Positions 1-12,100 of a stretch of 64,000 nt of DNA are shown here, one piece after another. Within the stretch, counting starts at the first letter, position 1. Each line of letters opens with the position of its first letter. The stretch comes from Rugalucina vietnamica. Taxonomy: Eukaryota; Mollusca; Bivalvia; Lucinida; Lucinidae. Position numbers and translations under genes: made by a program. The notes below the pieces were generated by a model, which was given only the letters and a program-made list of their open reading frames with translations, made no database searches and had not been told where the DNA came from. Location: NCBI GenBank assembly GCA_964017185.1, contig OZ024871.1, positions 8,982,214-9,046,213 on the forward strand, in the 5' to 3' direction.

Positions 1-112
1 CACATGAGGTGCTCTTAAGGATATAGACAACTTCGATTACTACCAACCCACTTTAAATTCGCTACTTGAATTGTGCCTTCACCTTTAAAGGTTACATTCA
101 AACAATTTGCAG

Positions 113-3100
113 GTGTAACTACCACGACCAGTACTATACGACCAATGGTGAAAGTCCAGATCCCCGGTTCTACCGTCACCCTTCGACCTGCTGGCACGAC
201 CGCTGTCCTGGCTCCTAAACCTACGCAAGATGCCACTACGACAGTAAACAGTGTGGCTACTCCTACACTGACAGCCATCAGGATGCCCAGGATTGTGGGG
301 CAGCCACAGACAGGTAGGCTTCCAGTCACTGGGTAGTTGTTAGTGTATTGTGGGGCAGCCACAGACAGGTAGGCTTCCAGTCACTGGGTAGTCGTTAGTG
401 ATTGTGGGGCAGCCACAGACAGGTAGGCTTCCAGTCACTGGGTAGTCGTTAGTGATTGTGGGGCAGCCACAGACAGGTAGGCTTCCAGTCACTGGCTAGT
501 CGTTAGTGTATCTTTAATAGACACTCACTGACCTTACTTTGAGCACATGGCAATTTGAATGAGGGCTACAGGCTCAGATTGCTTCTTTCAACAAATGTAG
601 TGAAAGTAACATTTTTCAGCAGACTTAAAAACTGGCTTCAATGATTTACATCAAATAATTCCATTCTATGAACAGCTAAGCTGATTTTAGTACATCATAA
701 TGGCACAGACTTGATCAGTCTCATTCAGTGGTAAAGTCTGACTTTACCACTGAATGAGACTGATCCAGTCTGTGCCATTATGATTTAGTCTAGTACTTTG
801 GACAAAGGGGTATCTGGTTTGAGCCTCAGCCTTGAGCAAGTCAGATTTCCACAGTTCCTTGGGTAATGATTGGAAATTGATTGACCCAGTCCACAATAAA
901 AAAAAAAAAAAAGAATTTATTAACTTGTGGGCCAGATTTATTATGTTTTCTTTCTGTTAGGGGGTGGTAACACAGTCTCGATACGTCCCAATGTTGTAGG
1001 TGTTGCGGGAGGTAACCCAGGTCACGTCCAGAATGTTCAGATTGTACGGGGACCTCAGGGACAGCTACAAGTCAGTGGGCTCATGCAAGGTACAGTTGGC
1101 TCATGTAACTTACTTCATTGCTTTAGTGAACCATTAAATATCTTGATGCATATAAGTATTACTGCAAGATGATAGCCTTCAGTTTAAGAATTCCATTTTG
1201 GTGAGGCCTTTAACTTCATATGAATTTTCTCATACCTAATCATTTAACATGAATTGTATCTGTTTAGATCAAAATGCTTTACAAATGAAATTAGATGAGA
1301 TTTTTCTTGTCAGCTCTACTTATATTCCACTAGCCTATTCTATAAAAGTAATAGCCGACTAAAGTATCTACTATTGGGCTTATGCTGATTTCTTCCACTT
1401 TAAATGGTTCAGCGTGCGCATTTCACAGCATTTTTAACTAACAAGCATATAAAAGAAGCGTGCAAATGAAAATGCAAAGCATATAATTAATAGAAACTTT
1501 GAACAATGATTTCAGGTCAGCAGATAGTTCGCCTACCTGACGGTCGTCTACAGTTGATCACTCTGGCCCAGCAGGCGGGACAGGTCGCGGCCTCCTCAGC
1601 TCCACAGGCATCCACGCCTGCGTCCCCTCTCAACGCAGTGAGGACCCTGCAGGGCCAGCCTGCTGTCGCACCAACACAGACGGTCCTTGTCAGTAGTACC
1701 CAGGCCCAGTCGGTGATCAGTCCGGCTACATCCCCTGCCAGTACACCACAGACCAAGGTCATCATACCATCCCAGGGTATCACATCACTGCCAGGGTTGT
1801 CCTCAGGGGCAGTGGCTGTGATGAGCTCACCCCAGGGAGTACAGGGGACTGGGACAATCAATGTCATCAGCTCGGGGGGACAGACTGTGGCCAAGATTAT
1901 ATCTCCTACAGCCATCAAAGGTGAGGCATCTATAAGGTATACATTCAATTTCTGTCTGCTTAGCTTCTTTATATGAAAGCTTCCAACACTGTGAGGATAA
2001 ATATTGAATATTTAAATTGATAGCTCTCCAGTCTTATAACACTATTCTGAAATATTCACAAAAAATTTGATCTTTGCTAAAATTTTCTGGAATTCATTTT
2101 TGGCAAATTAAAGGAAATCAATAATAAGAACATGGTCTTAAAGTAATGATTTTGGTGATTTTAGTCCCTTTATGATTAAATTATCTTCATGTTGAAACCA
2201 CACAACTCTTTTTGATTAAAGATTTGACCAAAATATCAAACCTTGCATAAAAATATCTAATAAGGGGTTCTTTAACTCATATAAGCCTGTCATCCTTTTT
2301 GTGCAGTATAGCCCCAGATGTGACGTTTTAGAATGCGGTGTCCCATCTGGGGCTATTCTGTTTGCTTAGAGGATTTTCATCGGAAAAATTGAATAAAATT
2401 TTAGAATTACTCCTAATTCTCCTAAAATTTTAAGTGGACTCATCCAAATGATGATGAAGGGAAAGTCCATACATCCTTGTTCCCATTACTTGTACACTGC
2501 AACCCTTCTCTTCCAACAGGTGCCACTCCAGTCATACAGAAGGTAGCAACCGGTGGCCAGGTGGTCGCCCTGGCCAATACACCATCTGGTGCTAGGATCA
2601 TACGCCAGATCACCCCACAGATCATCACAGGCCAGGCTGCAGCGGCCCAGATAGTGGGCCAGCAGAGTACGCCACAGATTATAGTTGGCGGGCAGCAGAG
2701 TACACCGCAACTGGTTGTTGCCGGGCAACAGGGCGCTGCCGGGATCGTGGTTGGAGGACAACAGAATCTGATCCAGAAACAACAGCAGCTGCAACAACAG
2801 AAACAACTCCTGGCTCAGCAGCAAGCCCAGTTACAACAGATACAGGCACTGCAGCAACACACAGTCAAACTGACTCCGGGGGGACAGGCCGCGGGGCAGA
2901 CTACGGTACAGGCTGTGGTTGGCGGACAGCCACAGACAATCACAGTTACACCACAGCAACTAGCAGCACTTCAACAGCAGCAACAGATTAAGGTATGATT
3001 ATGAAATGCTGTGGGGGGTCAGTAATGGATAAAACACACCTTGACCTGTTGAAGTTGACAGTGACTGTTGTAGATTTTGTAACATACTTCCAGTTCTGAT

Positions 3101-6100
3101 GTTTGAACAACGTTCAAAACACCTTCATCATGTTCATGAAACTATGTTTTAGAAAAATAAGACATTAACTTAAGTGACAGAAAATGAGAATGATAACGTG
3201 TTAAAACTATTTAGTGATATTCCATTTTTAGCTCACCTGAGCCGAAGGCTCACAGGTGAGCTTATAGGATAGGCAGGCATCCGTCGTCCGTCGTCGTCGT
3301 CGTCCGTCCACAATTTCAAAGAAGAATATTTCTGAAGCTAGTTGGCCGATCTTGATCAAATTTAATGTGAACCATAATTGGGTTGGGGGATTGATGGCAT
3401 TAGGTTTTGGAGCAGATTGTATCAAAATTGTGGTTTCCATGGCAACAGATAGGTCCCATAGACTTACAATGGGAAAAACTAAAAAAATCTTCTTCTCTGA
3501 AACCACTAGGCCCACAGCTTTGATATTTGGTATGTGGCAATGGCTAATGGTCCTCTACATAAATTGTGCCATTCATGCCCCTAGGGTCAAATTTGGCCAC
3601 GCCCCGGGGGGTCGATAGTCTCCATAGACTTACTATGGGAAAAAAATTGAAAAATCTTCTTCTCTGAAACCACAGGGCCCACAGCTTTGATATTTGGTAT
3701 GTGGCAATGGCTAATGGTCCTCTACATAAATTGTGCCAGCCATGCCCCTGGGGTCAAATTTGGCCACGCCCCGGGGGTGGATAGTCTCCATAGACTTACA
3801 ATGGGAAAAACTAAAAAAATCTTCTTCTCTGAAACCACTAGGCCCACAGCTTTGATATTTGGTATGTAGCAATGGCTAATGGTCCTCTACATAAATTGTG
3901 CCATTCATGCCCCTGGGGTCAAATTTGGCCACGCCCCGGGGGGTCGATAGTCTCCATAGACTTACTATGGGTAAAAAATTGAAAAATCTTCTTCTCTGAA
4001 ACCACAGGGCCCACAGCTTTGATATTTGGTATGTGGCAATGGCTAATGGTCCTCTACATAAATTGTGCCAGCCATGCCCCTGGGGTCAAATTTGGCCACG
4101 CCCTGGGGGTGGATAGTCTCCATAGACTTACAATTGGAAAAACTAAAAAAATCTTCTTCTCTGAAACCACTAGGCCCACAGCTTTGATATTTGGTATGTA
4201 GCAATGGCTAATGGTCTTCTACATAAATTGTGCCATTCATGCCCCTGGGGTCAAATTTGGCCACGCCCCGGGGGTTGATAGTCTCCATAGACTTACTATG
4301 GGAAAAAAATTAAAAAATCTTCTTCTCTGAAACCACAGGGCCCACAGCTTTGATATTTTGTACGTGGCAATGGCTAATGGTCCTCTACATAAATTGTGCC
4401 AATCATGTCCCCGGGGTCAAATTTGGCCACGCCCCGGGGGTGGATAGTCTCCATAGACCTACAATAGGAAAAAAACTAAAAAAGTCTTCTTCTCTGAAAC
4501 CACTAGGCTAACAGCTTTGATATTTGGAATGTAGCAATGGCTAATGGTCCTCTACATAAATTGTGCCATTCATGCCCCTGGGGTCATATTTTGTATGTGG
4601 CAATGGCTAATGGTCCTCTAATGGTCCTCTACATAAATTGTGCCAATCATGTCCCCGGGGTCAAATTTGGCCACGCCCCGGGGGTCGATAGTCTCCATAG
4701 ACCTACAATAGGAAAAACTAAAAAAAATCTTCTTCTCTGAAACCACTAGGCCCACAGCTTTGATATTTGGTATGTAGCAATGGCTAATGGTCCTCTACAT
4801 AAATTGTGCCATTCATGCCCCTGGGGTCAAAGGACTAGGGCATTTAACGCCTGATTTCGGCCTCAGATTTTGCTAAAAAATAATTTTTGGAATTTAGGTG
4901 AAAAACTATTCCTTAAAACAGCCATATGTCTCCTCTACTAAAAACAAGAACAAGTACTTCATTTATCCTACAAGCGTTGCCATGGCAACACCCAGAAGAA
5001 CCATAGATAGAGCAAATTCTGCACTTTTTGGTCTATTTTTAGCTCACCTGAGCCGAAGGCTCACAGGTGAGCTTATAGGATAGGCAGGCATCCGTCGTCT
5101 GTCGTCGTCCGTCGTCGTCCGTCCACAATTTCAAAGAAGAATAATTCTGAAGCTAGTAGGCCGATTTTGATCAAATTTAATGTGAACCATAATTGGGTTG
5201 GGGGATTGATGGCATTAGGTTTTGGAGCAGATTGTATCAAAATTGTGGTTTCCATGGCAACAGATAGGTCCCATAGACTTACAATGGGAAAAACTAAAAA
5301 AATCTTCTTCTCTGAAACCACTAGGCCCACAGCTTTGATATTTGGTATGTAGCAATGGCTAATGGTCCTCTACATAAATTGTGCCATTCATGCCCCTGGG
5401 GTTAAATTTGGCCACGCCCCGGGGGGTCGATAGTCTCCATAGACTTACTATGGGAAAAAAATTAAAAAATCTTCTTCCATGAAACCACAGGGCCCACAGC
5501 TTTGATATTTGGTATGTGGCAATGGCTAATGGTCCTCTACATAAATTGTGCCAGCCATGCCCCTGGGGTCAAATTTGGCCACGCCCCGGGCCCCGGGGGT
5601 CGATAGTCTCCATAGACTTACAATTGGGAAAACTAAAAAAATCTTCTTCTCTGAAACCACTAGGCCCACAGCTTTGATATTTGGTATGTAGCAATGGCTA
5701 ATGGTCCTCTACATAAATTGTGCCATTCATGCCCCTGGGGTCAAATTTGGCCAGGCCCCGGGGGTTGATAGTCTCTATAGACTTACTATGGGAAAAAAAT
5801 TCAAAAATCTTCTTCTCTGAAACCACAGGGCCCACAGCTTTGATATTTTGTACGTGGCAATGGCTAATGGTCCTATACATAAATTGTGCCAATCATGCCC
5901 CTGGGGTCAAATTTGGCCACACCCCGGGGGTCAATAGTTTCCATAGACCTACAATAGGAAAAAAACTAAAACAATCTTCTTCTCTGAAACCACTAGGCCA
6001 ACAGCTTTGATATTTGGTATGTAGCAATGGCTAATGGTCCTCTACATAAATTGTGCCATTCATGCTCCTGGGGTCAAATTTGGCCACGCCCCGGGGGTTG

Positions 6101-9100
6101 ATAGTCTCCATAGACTTACTATGGGAAAAAAAATCAAAAATTTTTCTCCTCTGAAACCACAGGGCCCACAGCTTTGATATTTTGTATGTGGCAATGGCTA
6201 ATGGTCCTCTACATAAATTGTGCCAATCATGTCCCCGGGGTCAAATTTGGCCAAGCCCCGGGGGTCGATAGTCTCCATAGACCTACAATAGGAAAAACTA
6301 AAAATATCGTCTTCTCTGAAACCACTAGGCCCACAGCTTTGATATTTGGTATGTAGCAATGGCTAATGGTCCTCTACATAAATTGTGCCATTCATGCTCC
6401 TGGGGTCAAATTTGGCCACGCCCCGGGGGTTGATAGTCTCCATAGACTTACTATGGGAAAAAAATTCAAAAATCTTCTTCTCTGAAACCACAGGGCCCAC
6501 AGCTTTGATATTTTGTACGAGGCAATGGCTAATGGTCTTCTACATAAATTGTGCCAATCATGCCCCTGGGGTCAAATTTGGCCACGCCCCGGGGGTCGAT
6601 AGTTTCCATAGACCTACAATAGGAAAAAAACTAAAACAATCTTCTTCTCTGAAACCACTAGGCCAACAGCTTTGATATTTGGTATGTAGCAATGGCTAAT
6701 GGTCCTCTACTTAAATTGTGCCATTCATGCCCCTGGGGTCAAATTTGGCCACGCCCGGGGGGTTGATAGTCTCCATAGACTTACTATGGGAAAAAAATTC
6801 AAAAATCTTCTTCTCTGAAACCACAGGGCCCACAGCTTTGATATTTTGTATGTGGCAATGGCTAATGGTCCTCTACATAAATTGTGCCAATCATGTCCCC
6901 GGGGTCAAATTTGGCCACGCCCCGGGGGTCGATAGTCTCCATAGACCTACAATAGGAAAAACTAAAAAAATCTTCTTCTCTGAAACCACTAGGCCCACAG
7001 CTTTGATGTTTGGTATGTAGCAATGGCTAATGGTCCTCTACATGAATTGTGCCATTCATGCCCCTGGGGTCAAATTTGGCCAGGTCCCGGAGGTTGATAG
7101 TCTCAATAGACTTGCTATGGGAAAAAAATTCAAAAATCTTCTTCTCTGAAACCACAGGGCACACAGCTTTGATATTTTGTATGTTGCAATGGCTAATGGT
7201 CCTCTACATAAATTGTGCCAGCCATGCCCCTGGGGTCAAATTTGGCCACGCCCCGGGGGTAGATAGTCTCCATAGACTTACAATGGGAAAAACTAAAAAA
7301 AACTTCTTCTCTGAAACCAAAAGGCCCAGAGCTTCTATATTTTGTATGTAGCAATGTTTTGTAGTCCACATTATAAATTGTGCCAGTCATGCCCCTGGGT
7401 CAAATTTGGCCATGCCCCGGGGGTCAATAGTGTCCATGCATAGACTCTCAATTAATTTAAATCTCATGAGCTTACAATGTGATAATCTCTCAGGTGAGCT
7501 ACAGGACCAATGGTCCTCTAGTTTTAAGAAAGCTCTAATTTCCTGTTTATTTCACAGATTTTGCAGAAGTCAGACACCGGGGCTACCACACTGGTTGGCC
7601 AACCGACCGTGGCAGAGCAGCTCATGAAATCCCAACCTGTCAGCAGTGCCGGGACAGAGGGGGCTAACAAACTCGGGGAGGGTCTGACACCCACATCCCC
7701 ACCCCCGACAACACCCAAGACTACACCAACATCAGCACAACAGAAATATGCTGTAACACCATCTGTGGTGCAGGAAGGTTTGTAATAGCTATTTTACTTG
7801 TTAAGCAACATGATGAGGCTTAAAAAAGGTAGCATTCATTAAATGAGCAGTCCCGTGGGAAAACCCAACAATGTGGTTTTCGAACAGGTCTGATACAAAT
7901 CAGGCTGTACAGTCACAGAAGCAGGCTAGAAGCTTGAAGTTTCGGATTTAAGAAGAAGGGGAACTACTATCCGTGTAGCGAAAACAAAGACTTTGATCAG
8001 CTTTGCGGTTACTGCGAAGCTGATCTGCATCTTTGTTTTCGCATATGCAGATTGTTGGTTTTGTCATGAGGCGGCCCAAATTATTGCAGAGTCAAGATCA
8101 GAGTTGCTACCTGTTTCATTGTGTATGTGACATTTGTGTATTATATTTTCCTGACTCATATGTTTAGCTCACCTTAGCCATAGGCTCACAAGGTGAACTT
8201 AAAGGATTGAACTTGAGTCATTGTCTGTGTGTGCATCCTTGGGTGCATCTGTCCACACTTTGAAACATGTATATCTGTGAGACCAGCAGGACTTTATCAG
8301 AAGCATCACTGTGGTGGGGGATTGCCTGCATGGACCTCCTGTTAGATGAAATTTCTCATGTCTTGATGTAACTTATGTATTTTCAGTTGTTCGCCAAGCC
8401 CTGCTCCAGAACCAAGCCCCTGAGATCCAGGCGAAGCTTCTGGCCCTACAGAAACACATGACCCAGCAGAAGCAGCCAGCTGATGGCAGGGACTCGGTGT
8501 CCCCCACCCCCACACCACCAGAGGTGACCAAGACTGAGACACCAGTAGTAGATACATTGAAGACTAAACATAAACCACTGACACAAGAACAGAAAGATGA
8601 ACAATCGAGGTTGGTAAATGGACTCAGTTTCCTTGTACCGGATATAATGAAATGATGTTGAATGCTAAAAAGTAGAGCTGCTATAGGGCCACCTACCAAA
8701 AATGGTAATGAAACATGGAAAGAATTCTTAACTGAGGCCAAGATGCTAATCAAATTGCATCTGTACATGTACACCCTTATAGTTTTTAGCTCACCTGAGC
8801 CGAAGGCTCACAGGTGAGCTTATAGGATAGGCAGGAATCCGTCGTCCGTCGTCCGTCCGTCGTCCGTCCACAATTTCAAAGAAGAATATTTCTGAAGCTA
8901 GTAGGCCGATCTTGATCAAATTTAATGTGAACCATAATTGGGTTGGGGGATTGATGGCATTAGGTTTTGGAGCAGATTGTATCAAAATTGTGGTTTCCAT
9001 GGCAACAGATAGGTCCCATAGACTTACAATGGGAAAAACTAAAAAAATCTTCTTCTCTGAAACCACTAGGCCCACAGCTTTGATATTTGGTATGTAGCAA

Positions 9101-12100
9101 TGGCTAATGGTCCTCTACATAAATTGTGCCATTCGTGCCCCTGGGGTCAAATTTGGCCACGCCCCAGGGGTCGATAGTCTCCATAGACTTTCTATGGGAA
9201 AAAAATTAAAAAATCTTCTTCTCTGAAACCACAGGGCCCACAGCTTTGATATTTTGTATGTGGCAATGGCTAATGGTCCTCTACATAAATTGTGCCAGCC
9301 ATGCCCCTGGGGTCAAATTTGGCCACGCCCGGGGGGTCGATAGTCTCCATAGACTTACAATGGGAAAAACTAAAAAAATCATCTTCTCTGAAACCACTAG
9401 GCCCACAGCTTTGATATTTGGTATGTAGCAATGGCTAATGGTTATCTACATAAATTGTGCCATTCATGCCCCTGGGGTCAAATTTGGCCACGCCCCGGGG
9501 GTCGATAGTCTCCATAGACTAAATATGGGAAAAAAATTCAAAAATCTTCTTCTCTGAAACCACAGGGCCCACAGCTTTGATATTTGGTATGTGGCAATGG
9601 CTAATGGTCCTCTACATAAATTGTGCCAGCCATGCCCCTGGGGTCAAATTTGGCCATGCCCCGGGGGTCGATAGTCTCCATAGACTTACAATTGGAAATA
9701 CTAAAAAAATCTTCTTCTCTGAAACCACTAGGCCCACAGCTTTGATATTTGGTATGTAGCAATGGCTAATGGTCCTCTACATAAATTGTGCCATTCATGC
9801 CCCTGGGGTCCAATTTGGCCACGCCCCGGGGGTTGATAGTCTCCATAGACTTACAATGGGAAAAAAATTAAAAAAGTCTTCTTCTCTGAAACCACAGGGC
9901 CCACAGCTTTGATATTTTGTACGTGGCAATGGCTAATTGGCATAAATTGTGCCAATCATGCCCCTGGGGTTAAATTTGGCCACGCCACGGGGGTTGATAG
10001 TCTCCATAGACCTACAATAGGAAAAAAACTAAAAAAATCTTCTTCTCTGAAACCACTAGGCCAACAGCTTTGATATTTGGTATGTAGCAATGGCTAATGG
10101 TCCTCTACATAAATTGTGCCATTCATGCCCCTGGGGTCAAATTTGGCCACGCCCCGGGGGTTGATAGTCTCCATAGACTTACTATGGGAAAAAATTCAAA
10201 AATTTTCTTTTCTGAAACCACAGGGCCAACAGCTTTGATATTTTGTATGTGGCAATGGCTAATGGTCCTCTACATAAATTGTGCCAATCATGTCCCTGGG
10301 GTCAAATTTGGCCATGCCCCGGGGGTCAATAGTCTCCATAGACCTACAATAGGAAAAACTAAAAAAATCTTCTTCTCTGAAACCACTAGGCCCACAGCTT
10401 TGATATTTGGTATGTAGCAATGGCTAATGGTCCTCTACATAAATTGTGCCATTCATGCCCCTATGGTCAAATTTGGCCAGGTTCCGGAGGTTGATAGTCT
10501 CAATAGACTTGCTATGGGAAAAAAATTCAAAAATCTTCTTCTCTGAAACCACAGGGCACACAGCTTTGATATTTTGTATGTGGCAATGGCTAATGGTTCT
10601 CTACATAAATTGTGCCAGCCATGCTCCTGGGTTCAAATTTGGCCACGCCCCGGGGGTAGATAGTCTCCATAGACTTACAATGGGAAAAACTAAAAAAAAC
10701 TTCTTCTCTGAAACCAAAAGGCCCAGAGCTTCTATATTTTGTATGTAGCAATGTTTGGTAATCCCCATTATAAATTGTGCCAGTCATGCCCCTGGGTCAA
10801 ATTTGGCCATGCCCCGGGTGTCAATAGTGTCCATGCATAGACTTTCATTGGTCGATTCTCAATTAATTTAAATCTCATGAGCTTACAATGTGATAATCTC
10901 TCAGGTGAGCTACAGGACCAATGGTCCTCTAGTTTTATACCCCCGGCATTTATGCCGACGGGGTATATAGTTTTCGCCTTTCCGTTTGTCCGTTCGTATG
11001 TTCGTTTGTTTGTTCGTTCGTTCGTTAGTTCAGTAGAATTTGCGTCAAAGTTTTGGTTAAAGTTTCTCTAATGGTGTATATCTCAATCACCAATGGTCAG
11101 AAACTATTCATATTTGGACCATAGGTACCCTATAGGGTTTGCTTTATATCCATCACTTTGGGCCCCTGGGTCCATGCCCGGGGGTGGGGGTAGAGATCAA
11201 AATCTAGGTCACCTTTAGATTGCGTCAAAGTTTTGGTTAAAGTTTCTCTAGTGGTGTATATCTAATACACCAATGGTCAGAAACCATTCATATTTGGATC
11301 ATAGGTACCCAATAGGGTTTGCTTTGCTTCCATGACTTCGGACCCCAGGGTCCATGCCCGGGGGTGGGGCTAGAGTTCAAAATCTAGGTCACCTTTAAAT
11401 TTTGTCCAAGTTTTGGTTAAAGTTTCTCTAGTGGTGTACTTCTCATAAAACAATCATCAGAAATCATTTATATTTGGATCATAGGTACCCTTTAGGGTTT
11501 GCTTTGTTTCCGTCATTGCAGACCTCTGGGTCCATGCTTGGGGGTGGGGCTAGAGGTCAAAATCTAGGTCATCCATGAAGTCTGCTTTTTTAATGTGTTT
11601 TTTCCCCCCTATAAATCTATATCTAAATAACAAACATTATTCCGCTTTTGGATCATAGATACTCTGTGGGGTTGACTATGGCACCGAACCCTATGGGGTT
11701 CCCCTGGGGTGGGGATAGAGGTCAAAATCTAGGACACCTTTTTAATATGCTAGTTTTTGTAAATACGACATCATACTCAAGGATCTTAGAAGTCAACATT
11801 TTGGACATCTTAGTTACATTATTTTAGAATGACATTCTATTTAAATTTTCGATCTAGGATGGAGGACCTGACCCTTAATGTCCGTGTATGTTAAGTCCTA
11901 GATCGAGTATACAAGTCAGCTCTGTATACTACTGTAAATTTTATAGATGTCATTCTAAAATGTAGGCAAAGTACTTTGCAAATGTACATTTCTATGATGT
12001 ACTTGTGAAGGGTACTTGTAAATCTTTGATTCAGGACTTGAGGTTTAATGGTCAATGTGTGTGTGTGGGGGGGGGGGGGGGGGGGGGTATACGTGCCTCT

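Noticed and set aside
73-112. Start codon at 73 as the beginning of a short gene
   Set aside because: The ORF enters from intron sequence. The acceptor at 111-112 and phase continuity show that 113-313 is an internal BPTF exon.
3352-10748. Many 60-106 codon ORFs with repeated [16 protein letters not shown]-like peptides
   Set aside because: They lie in the 165-bp tandem repeat. A monomer length near a multiple of three makes the same accidental frame recur. There are no conserved starts, and frames break wherever a monomer has 166 bp.
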